Assembly (NCBI RefSeq): GCF_002217285.1 | Contig: NZ_MUGW01000012.1 | Coordinates: 1-64,000, forward strand | Direction of reading: 5' to 3' | DNA length: 64,000 bases | DNA from: Flavobacterium hercynium | GTDB taxonomy: Bacteria; Bacteroidota; Bacteroidia; Flavobacteriales; Flavobacteriaceae | Part shown: positions 35,337 through 44,219 of the stretch, one piece after another | Numbering within the stretch: position 1 is the stretch's first letter | Layout of the letters: each line of letters starts with the position of its first letter | Made by a program: the position numbers and the translations under genes | Notes under the pieces: generated by a model | The model's input: only the letters and a program-made list of their open reading frames with translations | Told to the model about the DNA's origin: nothing | Databases searched by the model: none

Positions 35337-36581
35337 ATGAAAAGGAAATTATTTTTTTCAACCGTTGTACTATTTGCTTTAGCGGCAAATGCACAGGTAA
35401 AAAGTACTTTTAAAGGACAAGATCCCATTACGGCTGTTTCAACAGTAACGCGTCCTGTGCAAAAACAATGGAAAGGTGTTTTTGATAAAACAGGCGATGA
35501 GGTTTTCTTCGGAAATAACTTTGCAGGCGCAAGACTAAACGGAGTTGTCAAAATTGATGAAACAACATTCAGCGTTTTGATTACACCTGAAAACACGCCA
35601 ATTAACGGAAGTCCTTGGTATGCTTTTAAAGTTTGGTCAAAAACAAACAAAGAAATCAAAATTCGGTTTGATTATCCGCAGAATGTAAAACATCGCTACA
35701 ATGCTAAAATCAGTAACGATGGCAAAAAATGGGAGGCCTCTCAAAATGGAACTTTCGTAAAAAGAGAAAAAGATTCCAACTATGTTTTGACAGTAAAAGT
35801 CAGTAAAGACACTACTTGGATTGCAGCGCAGGAACTTAAAACCTCTAAAGATATCAAGGAATGGATTTCTGCATTAAAAAACAAAAACAATACAGCAGAA
35901 ACTTCTATAGGTTTAACTGCCGAAGGGCGCAAGATTCCGGTTTTTAGCATTGGAAATACGTCATCTAAAAATAAAATCCTGATTTCGGGCAGAAACCATC
36001 CGCCGGAAGTTACAGGACATTATGCGCTCGAAGCTTTTATTGAAAGCTTGACAGCCGATACACCATTGGCAAAAAAGTTCAGAAAGAAATTTGAAGTGTA
36101 CGTAATTCCACTTTTAAATCCAGATGGAGTCGACGGTGGTTTTTGGAGACATAATTCGGGCGGAATCGATTTAAACCGGGATTATAATGACTTCAATCAG
36201 CCGGAAACAAAAGCAGTTCGGGATTTCTTGAAAAATGAAATTAAAGGCGAAAATAAATTGTTGTTTTCGATTGATTTTCATTCCACTCACGATGATATTT
36301 ATTATACCGTTGATCCCGAATTGAAAGGTAATATTCCGGGTTTTGTGCCCAATTGGCTCAACAAAGTCAAAGACGGAATTCCGGGTTATACACCGCATGT
36401 AAAACCGTTGTATTTTAAACCACCGACTTTTACTTTATTCAGTTATTTATTTGAAACCTATAAAACAGAAGCATTGGTTTTTGAAATTGGAGATAGTACG
36501 CCAAAAGATTTCATTAAAAAGAAAGGCGAAGTTTCGGGAGAAGAATTTATGAAATTGATATTAGAAAGCAGTAAAAACTAA
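35337..36581 (+). CDS. M14 family zinc carboxypeptidase
   Basis: A 414-residue exported metallocarboxypeptidase. A signal peptide (about 1-20, ANAQV) and a beta-rich N domain (about 30-165) precede the M14 catalytic domain. Zinc ligands are H221 and E224 (RNHPPEVTG) and H315 (IDFHSTH). NPDGVDGG and GIDLNRDYND supply substrate contacts, and E383 (VFEIGDS) is the likely catalytic Glu. It would trim C-terminal residues from peptides in the periplasm. It is the fourth gene downstream of the SAM riboswitch and lies 12 bp before the S9 peptidase gene. Confidence 0.9.
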   Translation: MKRKLFFSTVVLFALAANAQVKSTFKGQDPITAVSTVTRPVQKQWKGVFDKTGDEVFFGNNFAGARLNGVVKIDETTFSVLITPENTPINGSPWYAFKVWSKTNKEIKIRFDYPQNVKHRYNAKISNDGKKWEASQNGTFVKREKDSNYVLTVKVSKDTTWIAAQELKTSKDIKEWISALKNKNNTAETSIGLTAEGRKIPVFSIGNTSSKNKILISGRNHPPEVTGHYALEAFIESLTADTPLAKKFRKKFEVYVIPLLNPDGVDGGFWRHNSGGIDLNRDYNDFNQPETKAVRDFLKNEIKGENKLLFSIDFHSTHDDIYYTVDPELKGNIPGFVPNWLNKVKDGIPGYTPHVKPLYFKPPTFTLFSYLFETYKTEALVFEIGDSTPKDFIKKKGEVSGEEFMKLILESSKN

Positions 36582-36593
36582 AAGAATAGGGGA

Positions 36594-38759
36594 ATGAATA
36601 CAATAAAAAATAAAATTAGTACCGCCTTACTACTTCTGGCAGCAGTGAGTTGTTTCGGGCAGCAGAAAAAAGAATTAATTCAAGTTACGGATCTTTTAAA
36701 AATAAGAACGGTTGGTGATGTAGAATTGAGCAAAGACGGGCAGAACGCCGTTTTTACTGTAAAAAGTATCATTAAAAATCCGGAAAACGCATTAGATTAT
36801 GATTATGATACACAGCTTTGGATCACTAAAACGGCAAAGAACAGCAAACCAAGACAATTAACTTTTGGAAAAGAAGGATCAAGTTCTCCGGTTTTCAGCC
36901 CTGACGGAAAACAAATTGCTTTTACAAGAAGCATAAAAGGAAAATCACAAGTATTCCTTTTTACGGTTGATGAAGGTGGAGAAGCGGTTCAGTTAACGAC
37001 TTCTAAATATGGTGCCGGAAACCCAAAATGGAGTCCTGACGGAAAGCAGATTTTGTTTACGGCTTCTCTTCAAATCAATGAGTTGGTTAAAGATTCGGTT
37101 TTAAATCCCAATAAAGAATTACCTGTTTGGAGTTATGAAAAACCAGGATTTGCTGCCAATGAAAACTTGATAGTTAATAAAGCCAAAGCTGATCCAAACG
37201 GAAGTATTGAAGCGATCAGAGCCTATTTAGACAATAACGAAAAAGACAAAAAAGCAAAAGTAATGGATAAGCTCCAATTTCAAACGGAAACAGGACTTAG
37301 CAGTGAACTTCGTTTTTCGCATGTTTTTATAATCGATGCAAAACCGGGAGCAAAAGAACATGCCATTACCAAAGGATTTTATTCGTATTCTAATCCATCT
37401 TTTGTGAGCAATACTAAAATTGTGTTTAGCGGAAATATCAAGGAGAAAAGACATCCGGACAGAGTTCTGGAAAGTAAGATCTACACGATCAATACCGACG
37501 GAACTAACGTAACCGAATTACTTGGCGCCGAAAATCAGGTTTTCCAACTTTTGGCCGTTTCTCCTTCAGGAAAACAATTGGCTTATCAGGAAAGTATCAT
37601 CAATAATTTATCGGTTCCGGTTCTTAAAATTTTCAATTTAGAAAATCCTTCGGCGGAAAGCCAAACAATTGAATATGATCGAAATAACAACAATGTAAGA
37701 TTCTCGAAAGATGAAAAACAGCTTTATTTTACATCATCAAGTAATGGAGGATCTGCCATCTGCACAGTATCGCTCAATACGCTAAAAGTAACAGCACTTA
37801 CTTCATTTGATCAGGGAATTACAGATTATGATATTAACAACGGTGTTGTCGTTTTCTCTAAGACAGATGTCAAAAATCCATCAGAATTGTATGTTGCTGA
37901 CTTGAAATTAAAAGAGCCCAAATTGATATCAGAGTTCAATACAAAATGGCTGGAGAACAAACAAATCAGCTTGCCGGAAAAAGGCACTTTTGTAAACGAA
38001 AAAGGGCTTGAGATCGAATATTGGGTTATGAAACCCACTCGTTTTGAAGAAGGAAAAAAATATCCCCTGTTAACAGAAATCCACGGAGGTCCGGCGTCTA
38101 TGTTTGGTCCCGGTGACGGAAGCATGTGGCTGGAATATCAATTTTTTACAGCTCAGGGTTATGGAGTAGTGTACAGTAATCCAAGAGGTTCATCAGGCTA
38201 CGGAGAAAAATTCTTAAGATCGAATATCAACGATTGGGGAACCGGACCGGCAAGTGATGTTTTAACAGCATTAGACAAAACGGTTGCACAAGGCTGGGCA
38301 GATCAAAGCCGACTCTTTATTACGGGAGGATCTTATGCAGGTTATTTAACCACCTGGATTATCAGTCATGATCAGCGATTTAAAGCAGCTTCAAGTCAGC
38401 GTGGCGTTTATGATTTCAGTACCTTTTTTGGAGAAGCCAATGTATGGAGAATGGTACCGAGATATTTCGGAGGTTATCCTTGGGAAGAAAAAACAAAAGC
38501 AATTTTAGAGCGCGAATCTCCAATTAACTATGTAGAAAATATCAATACACCATTTTTGATTTTCCACGGTGATAATGATAATCGCACCGGCGTTACACAA
38601 AGTCAGATGTTGTACAAAAGCCTTAAAGTTTTAGGTAAACCAGTTGAATATGTAAGACAGCCCGGAGCAAGCCACGAATTGACCAGAAGCGGAGACAACC
38701 GTCAGAGAATTGACCAGCTGCTTCGAACGTATGAATTCTTTGAAAGATTCAATCATTAA
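36594..38759 (+). CDS. S9 family prolyl-oligopeptidase-type peptidase
   Basis: A 721-residue exported serine peptidase. The N terminus has a signal sequence (VSCFGQ; a Cys at about 20 could alternatively be lipidated). A WD40/TolB-type beta propeller (about 40-440, with repeats such as SPDGKQIAFT) precedes the alpha/beta hydrolase domain. The triad is S580 in GGSYAG, D662 in HGDNDNRT and H694 in GASHEL. It resembles dipeptidyl or acylaminoacyl peptidases. With the M14 enzyme it would break imported peptides down to amino acids. It is the last gene of the riboswitch-headed group. Confidence 0.9.
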   Translation: MNTIKNKISTALLLLAAVSCFGQQKKELIQVTDLLKIRTVGDVELSKDGQNAVFTVKSIIKNPENALDYDYDTQLWITKTAKNSKPRQLTFGKEGSSSPVFSPDGKQIAFTRSIKGKSQVFLFTVDEGGEAVQLTTSKYGAGNPKWSPDGKQILFTASLQINELVKDSVLNPNKELPVWSYEKPGFAANENLIVNKAKADPNGSIEAIRAYLDNNEKDKKAKVMDKLQFQTETGLSSELRFSHVFIIDAKPGAKEHAITKGFYSYSNPSFVSNTKIVFSGNIKEKRHPDRVLESKIYTINTDGTNVTELLGAENQVFQLLAVSPSGKQLAYQESIINNLSVPVLKIFNLENPSAESQTIEYDRNNNNVRFSKDEKQLYFTSSSNGGSAICTVSLNTLKVTALTSFDQGITDYDINNGVVVFSKTDVKNPSELYVADLKLKEPKLISEFNTKWLENKQISLPEKGTFVNEKGLEIEYWVMKPTRFEEGKKYPLLTEIHGGPASMFGPGDGSMWLEYQFFTAQGYGVVYSNPRGSSGYGEKFLRSNINDWGTGPASDVLTALDKTVAQGWADQSRLFITGGSYAGYLTTWIISHDQRFKAASSQRGVYDFSTFFGEANVWRMVPRYFGGYPWEEKTKAILERESPINYVENINTPFLIFHGDNDNRTGVTQSQMLYKSLKVLGKPVEYVRQPGASHELTRSGDNRQRIDQLLRTYEFFERFNH

Positions 38760-38870
38760 AAAAAGTCATTCTCAAAAAACAGTAATTTTTAGACCAATGT
38801 TCCTATTTTAACCGATCTTTGCACCGGAAAATCGGTAAAAATATCCGCCGAGTTAATTTAAAAAATACGC

Positions 38871-40085
38871 ATGCAAATTATTTCAAATAAAAAGCTTAAA
38901 AAAGAAAATCAAAAAATAGCGACCTTAATATCCTTTGCTCTTATACCTCTTTCAGGGTTTGCAACAGATATTTATCTCCCGTCAATGCCTTCTATGGGAA
39001 CTGCTCTTCATATTAGTAGTCTGGAGATACAGCTGACTTTAAGTATATTTCTTATCAGTTATGGTGTAGCTCAGTTATTTATTGGAAGTATTGTAGATAG
39101 TTTTGGCCGATACAATATTAGTTTGACGGCGATGGTACTTTTCATTCTTTCCTGTTTGGTGATTGCCAATACCCAAAATATTTATCTTATTTATACGATG
39201 AGGTTAATACATGGAATTACAGTCGCCGGGATCGTGGTGGCTAAAAGAGCTTATTTTGTTGATCTTTTTGAAGGAGAACAGTTAAAGATTTACCTGAGTA
39301 TCTTTACTATAATTTGGTCTACGGGACCTATAATTGCGCCATTTATTGGTGGATATCTTCAGGAAATTTTCGGATGGGAAGCCAATTTTTATTTTTTAGG
39401 TGCAGTGGCCGCAGTATTTTTTGTACTTGAAATGGTATTTGGCGGTGAGACAATAAAGGCTCCAATGGAATTCAATATAAAGAAAATTGGAGGTATCTAT
39501 TTGGAAATGCTTAAAACACCAAGTTTTATGCTTGGCGTTTTTATGCTCGGATTAGCCTATTCGATGGTAATGGTTTACAATATGTCAGGGCCTTTTATTA
39601 TAGAGCACGAGCTGTTGCTTACGCCTGTAGTGGCTGGATATTGTTCTCTAATACTTGGATTTGCATGGATGGCAGGTGGTTTTATTGGTAAAGCAACTAT
39701 TAAAATTCCTTTCTATAAAAAAATGGCAATAAATATTCTGATGCAAATCATTTTTGTAGTCGCTATGATTTTAGCTGTGGGCTTCTATTCCAGTGTTTTT
39801 ACATTAGTACTTTTTGCATTTCTAATTCATGTCTGTTCAGGTTACACCTATAACAATTATTTTGTGTTTAGTCTCAGCAGTTTTCCTAAAAATGCAGGTA
39901 TAGCTGGTGGACTCACAGGAGGAATTGTTTATATTTTGGTCTCTTTTTTAAGTTTCTTCATTATAAAATTTTTACCGGCAAAAGACCAGTATAACCTTAG
40001 TTACAGCTATTTAATATTAGCACTGCTTTCCGGACTTGTAATGTTTATCATTGTCCGTTATGTAAAGAACATTACTCAAAAGTAA
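38871..40085 (+). CDS. MFS transporter, Bcr/CflA-type drug exporter
   Basis: A 404-residue inner-membrane protein with 12 predicted helices. Family features include PLSGFATDIYLPSMPSMG at helix 1, the motif A region GSIVDSFGRYNIS, and the GPIIAPFIGGYLQEIFGWEANFYFLG segment read in pieces. This is the DHA1 Bcr/CflA pattern, usually proton-driven export of drugs or amino acids. An inverted repeat ACCGAT/ATCGGT (38811-38836) lies in its leader. It converges on a MarR-GNAT gene. Confidence 0.88.
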   Translation: MQIISNKKLKKENQKIATLISFALIPLSGFATDIYLPSMPSMGTALHISSLEIQLTLSIFLISYGVAQLFIGSIVDSFGRYNISLTAMVLFILSCLVIANTQNIYLIYTMRLIHGITVAGIVVAKRAYFVDLFEGEQLKIYLSIFTIIWSTGPIIAPFIGGYLQEIFGWEANFYFLGAVAAVFFVLEMVFGGETIKAPMEFNIKKIGGIYLEMLKTPSFMLGVFMLGLAYSMVMVYNMSGPFIIEHELLLTPVVAGYCSLILGFAWMAGGFIGKATIKIPFYKKMAINILMQIIFVVAMILAVGFYSSVFTLVLFAFLIHVCSGYTYNNYFVFSLSSFPKNAGIAGGLTGGIVYILVSFLSFFIIKFLPAKDQYNLSYSYLILALLSGLVMFIIVRYVKNITQK

Positions 40086-40112
40086 AATAATAGATATCTT
40101 CTAAAAATAAAG

Positions 40113-40184
40113 TAGCCGTTGCATCAGTCAGATTTTTTTCTTCAAAAAGAATTTTTCGCACCTGATACAACGGCTAGTTTTTTT
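40113..40184. terminator. Bidirectional terminator between MFS and MarR-GNAT genes
   Basis: TAGCCGTTG (40113-40121) pairs with CAACGGCTA (40168-40176); additional CATCAG/CTGAT pairing extends the stem around a long loop. The plus side continues with GTTTTTTTATT to about 40184. Confidence 0.75.
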
Positions 40185-40188
40185 ATTG

Positions 40189-41112
40189 CTATAGGTGTAG
40201 ATCGTAGCGTTCAAGAAGAAACGTATTTCCCCATTGACTAACTTCTTGGGTTTCACTTAACTCAAAACCAACTTGTTTATACATGTCCAAAGCACGTTCC
40301 TGCATGTTTGTGGTAAGCAAATAAATGTTTTTATATCCTTTTATTTGACAGAAATCTAATGCCTCACCTAAAAGTTTTTTTCCTATCCCTAATCCTCTGA
40401 CAGACGGATCTAATAAAAACCATCTGAGCTGCGCTTCCAGATCTGTCTGATGTACTATAGCAATGCAGCCCACAATTTGATTATTCAGTTCAGCCAGCCA
40501 CAAGCGATCCTTTTCTGGCCTATAATCTGCGAGAAAGTGATGAAATGTCTCCACTACATAAGATTCAAATTCCGATGAAAATCCGGACTCCTTATTGTAA
40601 ATTTTACCATGAAGATGAATGATATAACCAATGTCTCCTGGCCTTAAATCATACCTGTAAGTAATGTTGACCGGCGCGATTTTATCTTCCTCATTCTTTA
40701 GCAGTTTTTTTATAGTGGCCATCGCGTCCACTAGTTTTTCCTGTTCGCTGGTCGTAAGACTCTGGATTCTTAATTTTGTTTGGTCATCGGCAATGTCATT
40801 CAACTCTTTAAGTAATTCGGTACCCAAAGTCGTAAGCTTAATAGTAAAGGCACGCCTGTCCGTTACGGAATGACATTTTTCAATCACACCATCCTTTGTG
40901 AGGCGCTTGACTACTCTGCTCATATATCCCTTGTCAAGATTTAAAATTCCACATATATTTTTGGCAGTTGTTTGCTGAGCTTCCGCGATTTCATGAATAA
41001 TGCGTATTTCAGTTACTGAGTATTGGCTTTCAAGATAAAACTGATCCAATATATCCAAATGGGATACATAGAATCGGTTAAACGATCTGATTTCGGAGGT
41101 TATGTTGGTCAT
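40189..41112 (-). CDS. MarR regulator fused to GNAT acetyltransferase
   Basis: A 307-residue fusion. Residues 1-145 form a MarR winged helix (ICGILNLDKGYMSRVVKRLTKDGVIEK in pieces, DRRAFTIKLT). Residues about 155-305 form a GNAT fold with acetyl-CoA motif RGLGIGKKLLGEAL and NMQERALDMYKQVGFEL. Such MarR-GNAT fusions are a known domain architecture. The regulator half may sense the substrate that the other half acetylates. It converges with an MFS exporter gene. Confidence 0.9.
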   Translation of the reverse strand: MTNITSEIRSFNRFYVSHLDILDQFYLESQYSVTEIRIIHEIAEAQQTTAKNICGILNLDKGYMSRVVKRLTKDGVIEKCHSVTDRRAFTIKLTTLGTELLKELNDIADDQTKLRIQSLTTSEQEKLVDAMATIKKLLKNEEDKIAPVNITYRYDLRPGDIGYIIHLHGKIYNKESGFSSEFESYVVETFHHFLADYRPEKDRLWLAELNNQIVGCIAIVHQTDLEAQLRWFLLDPSVRGLGIGKKLLGEALDFCQIKGYKNIYLLTTNMQERALDMYKQVGFELSETQEVSQWGNTFLLERYDLHL

Positions 41113-41324
41113 TACAAATTTTATTTATCGCAAATATATAAATTAGTTGCTTTTGTCAACTAATTATTTTGATTTTCTTTGGATATTCTAAATTGTAAAG
41201 AACTAGCCAATGCTTCCAAAGTGTAAAAAATGGTTATGTCAAATATTCGTATAGCAAGAAAAATTTTAAAACGCTTTAATTAATATATTTGACACACCAA
41301 ATCCACAATTAAACCTAAACTCAA

Positions 41325-43040
41325 ATGATGTTTCAAAAAAAGAAAATCAATAGAAAAACAATACTTTTAATCTTTTGTATTTTGTCTAATTTTTGCTTCG
41401 GACAAGCTAACTATTATGTTGCAACAACGGGTAATAATGCTAATTCCGGTTCTCTTGCTTCACCTTGGAAAACAATACAATACGGATTAAATCAATTGCC
41501 GGCAAATGGAATTTTAAACATTTTTCCGGGAACGTACTTAGAAAAAATTACAATTGCGAAAAGTAATATTACCTTAAAAAATTATTCCGCGATACTTCCT
41601 GTTATTGATGCCACAGGATTAACTACTCAAGATGCTATTCTTGCCATCAAGAATAAAAGCAATGTAACTATTGATGGAATTGAGCTGCAAAACAATATTC
41701 AAAATACGGCTCAGGGAATTTTAGTTGAAGGAAGTGGAGATAACATTACAATTAAAAACTGTAAAATACACGATATTCATTTTTCATCCAATGTAAATGC
41801 GGCTGTAAACGAAAACGTAAATGCACAAGGAATTATAGTTTTTGGTACTAACGCTACAACGCCAATTACCAACTTAAAAATACAAAATAATGAATTGTAC
41901 AATTGCAGGTTAGGTTACAGCGAAGGAATTGCGGTAAATGGAAATGTCAGCGGGTTTGAAGTTACTAACAATAACGTTCATAATCTTACGAATATTGGTA
42001 TCGACATTATTGGTCACGAAGGCACTTGTCCAAATCCGGCAAACGATCAGGCCAGAAATGGACTTGTTAAAAACAATATTGTTCATGATTGCATTGCAGC
42101 CTATTCAACATCCGGAGGAATTTATATAGATGGAGGAAAAAATATAACAGTTGAAAACAATACCTCGTATCATAATGGATATGGAGTAGAGGTTGGCTGC
42201 GAAAAAATTGGGCAGACTACCGATGGAATTATTATTAGAAATAATGTTTTTTACGACAATCAAATTTGTGCTGTAGCAATGGGAGGATTTGATTATCCGT
42301 CTGGTTCAGGAAAAGTTATTAATTCTTCTTTTAGGAACAATACCTGTTATTTTAATGATTTCAGCAATTCCGGAAGCGGTGAATTGTATCTTTCTTACAG
42401 TGAAAATAGTACTATTGAAAACAATATTTTTTATACCCGAACTCAAAATATTTTAAGCTATGCAGAATTAACACAACCGGGTTTAATTTTCAATTACAAT
42501 ACCTTTTTCTGTCAGGCAGGTACAACAAAATTAACAGCAGACTGGAACGGAACGCAATATACAGGATTTGCTTCTTTTGTGGCAGGAACGAAAACAAATG
42601 CAAATTCTATATTTGCAAATCCACAATTGACGAACGCTACTATCACCAATCCTGATTTTCATCTTTTGACCAATTCGCCAAGTAAAAATGCAGGAAATCC
42701 AGCTTACATTGCTGCAAGTACCGAAACCGATTATTATAATGGACTAAGAATTGAAGGAGGAAGAATTGATTGTGGAGCAGATGAGTTTGGAATTACTACT
42801 TTGGGAATCGATAAATTGGAAGTTTCTAAATTCAATGTATACCCAAATCCGGCAACAAATTTTATTACTATAGATTCTGAAATAAAGGTAGATAAATATC
42901 AAATTTTCAATATCAACGGACAAAAATTACTGGAAGGATCTGAAAATAAAATTAATATTTCAGGATTGAATTCAGGACTTTACTTTATAAAGTTTGAAAT
43001 TGAGAGTAAGAGTTACGTATCTAAAATAATCAAAAAATAA
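41325..43040 (+). CDS. Secreted right-handed beta-helix protein with T9SS sorting tail
   Basis: A 571-residue protein with a signal peptide (about 1-27, CFGQA). A right-handed parallel beta-helix of the pectate-lyase/PbH1 type (about 60-470) is built from N-rich rungs such as NITIKNCKIHD, FEVTNNNVHNLTNIGIDI and ITVENNTSYHNGYGVEV. The C-terminal Por-secretion/T9SS domain (about 495-571) has VYPNPATNFITI and GLYFIKFE, ending in KIIKK. It should be exported by type IX secretion to the surface. A polysaccharide lyase or mannuronan-epimerase-like role is possible, but no catalytic set is assigned. Confidence 0.85.
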   Translation: MMFQKKKINRKTILLIFCILSNFCFGQANYYVATTGNNANSGSLASPWKTIQYGLNQLPANGILNIFPGTYLEKITIAKSNITLKNYSAILPVIDATGLTTQDAILAIKNKSNVTIDGIELQNNIQNTAQGILVEGSGDNITIKNCKIHDIHFSSNVNAAVNENVNAQGIIVFGTNATTPITNLKIQNNELYNCRLGYSEGIAVNGNVSGFEVTNNNVHNLTNIGIDIIGHEGTCPNPANDQARNGLVKNNIVHDCIAAYSTSGGIYIDGGKNITVENNTSYHNGYGVEVGCEKIGQTTDGIIIRNNVFYDNQICAVAMGGFDYPSGSGKVINSSFRNNTCYFNDFSNSGSGELYLSYSENSTIENNIFYTRTQNILSYAELTQPGLIFNYNTFFCQAGTTKLTADWNGTQYTGFASFVAGTKTNANSIFANPQLTNATITNPDFHLLTNSPSKNAGNPAYIAASTETDYYNGLRIEGGRIDCGADEFGITTLGIDKLEVSKFNVYPNPATNFITIDSEIKVDKYQIFNINGQKLLEGSENKINISGLNSGLYFIKFEIESKSYVSKIIKK

Positions 43041-43152
43041 TCAATTATTATTTCTAATCGAACTCAATTGTGGCTCCATCGCTTATAATTGACATGTTTG
43101 TTATTGTCCATTACAAAAAGGACATTACTAAAAATTAAATATAAACTTCAAG

Positions 43153-43198
43153 TACTCTCAAATTTGCCATTCAGCCAGATTTGAGAGTATTTTTTTTA
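43153..43198 (+). terminator. Terminator of the beta-helix gene, overlapping the HxlR 3' end
   Basis: TACTCTCAAAT (43153-43163) pairs with ATTTGAGAGTA (43179-43189) and is followed by an eight-T run. Both arms and the loop lie over the last codons of the convergent HxlR gene, so coding and terminator functions share the same bases. Confidence 0.82.
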
Positions 43199-43484
43199 AT
43201 GATTTTCCTTTCTCAGTTAAAGTATAAAATACACCGTCTTCGATTTTTTCTTTTGTAATTAATAAGTCGTCAGTCATTTGTTTAAGATGCAATGCTAGCA
43301 TTCGATCACTTATTGCAGGCAAGAGCTGTTTAAAATTTGAAAATGATCGTCTATCGTGTTCCAGTAAACTAAAAAGCAGCGATAGTTTCCAGCGTCCTGA
43401 AATCAGCTGCAGTGTTTTAGAAGCATTGCAGAAATCAGTAAGAGTTTGTTGATTTTCAAAATTTGTGGAGCTTTCTTTTCTCAT
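43158..43484 (-). CDS. HxlR family transcriptional regulator
   Basis: A 108-residue winged-helix regulator; the ATG at 43484 is chosen over a TTG three codons upstream. The signature ISGRWKLSLLFSLLEHDRRSFSNF (read in pieces), then ISDRMLALHLKQM and GVFYTLTEKGKSLKKIL, is HxlR. A Cys near the N terminus (LTDFCNASK) could be a redox sensor; this is inference. It is divergent from a VOC-family gene that it probably controls. Confidence 0.87.
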   Translation of the reverse strand: MRKESSTNFENQQTLTDFCNASKTLQLISGRWKLSLLFSLLEHDRRSFSNFKQLLPAISDRMLALHLKQMTDDLLITKEKIEDGVFYTLTEKGKSLKKILSNLAEWQI

Positions 43485-43502
43485 TACTAACAATTTTGTG
43501 AG

Positions 43503-43536
43503 TTGCCCACATATCGGACAGTTGAACCTATATTTG
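43503..43536 (+). promoter_or_regulatory. Flavobacterial promoter of the VOC gene
   Basis: TTG at 43503-43505 and TATATTTG at 43529-43536 with a 23-bp spacer match the TTG-N17-23-TAnnTTTG consensus. The ATG follows 17 bp later, and this TTG is therefore more likely the -33 box than a start codon. Confidence 0.6.
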
Positions 43537-43553
43537 TCTCAAAAGTAATCATA

Positions 43554-44000
43554 ATGAATAATAACATAAAAGGATTTCATCATTTTGCTATTAAGGCGCA
43601 GGATTTTGATAAGACAGTACAATTTTACAATACTTTAAATTTTGAAATAGTACACAGCTGGAGTTTACCCGAGTTCAATTTGCAGCGCTGCGTCATGATG
43701 AAAAACAAGGCATTTGAATGTTATATCGAAATCTGCGATCGCAATGCAGCTTTTCCAACCGAGGGACGAAAAAGGAGGGAAGGAGATCCTCATATTGAAA
43801 ATGCTCTTTTACATATCTGCTTTATTGTTGATGATGCCAAAAAAGCCTACAATGAAGCAATAGAAAACGGAGCAACGGCATTATCTCAAAAAGAAACATT
43901 GAGCTTGAAAAATGCTCAAAAAGCAATAACCGTAAGCAATAGTCTGGTTTATAGCCCAAATGGTGAAGTTATTGAATTTCTGGAATCTGTTGTTTTTTAG
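43554..44000 (+). CDS. VOC family (glyoxalase/dioxygenase-fold) protein
   Basis: A 148-residue protein starting MNNNIKGFHHFAIKAQDFDKTV. The beta-alpha-beta-beta-beta repeats of the vicinal oxygen chelate fold are visible (FHHFAIKAQDF with a first metal His, HIENALLHICFIVDD, and VVYSPNGEVIEFLE-type C terminus with the metal Glu). Relatives are glyoxalases, dioxygenases or antibiotic-binding proteins. It is divergent from HxlR and likely induced through it. Confidence 0.85.
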   Translation: MNNNIKGFHHFAIKAQDFDKTVQFYNTLNFEIVHSWSLPEFNLQRCVMMKNKAFECYIEICDRNAAFPTEGRKRREGDPHIENALLHICFIVDDAKKAYNEAIENGATALSQKETLSLKNAQKAITVSNSLVYSPNGEVIEFLESVVF

Positions 44001-44102
44001 TTTTTTGAAGTACGTTATAATTCTGTTTACGAAGTATTTAATTCATGATTTAGGTGAATTTAAATGATTTAAAAAACGTAAAAGTACTTCTATTTCAATT
44101 TC

Positions 44103-44157
44103 AAAAAAGTTAAAAAACTGTAGTAAAAATATTTCTTATATTCGCCTGACGAAAAGC
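44103..44157 (+). repeat. Duplicated upstream block, copy 1
   Basis: A 55-bp segment that recurs at 45467-45520 with only an A indel and about three substitutions. It contains TATATTCG, close to the -7 consensus, and a CTG where copy 2 has TTG at the -33 position. It ends about 62 bp before the lipoprotein start at 44220. Confidence 0.8.
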
Positions 44158-44219
44158 TGTATTGATGTCATTCTATGGCGGGTATTAGTGGGTTGAAGGT
44201 CATTGTAAAAAAGAACAAA

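Noticed and set aside
43503..43553. TTG start adding 17 residues to the VOC protein
   Set aside because: That TTG fits the -33 box of a consensus promoter, and the VOC fold starts at the ATG 43554.
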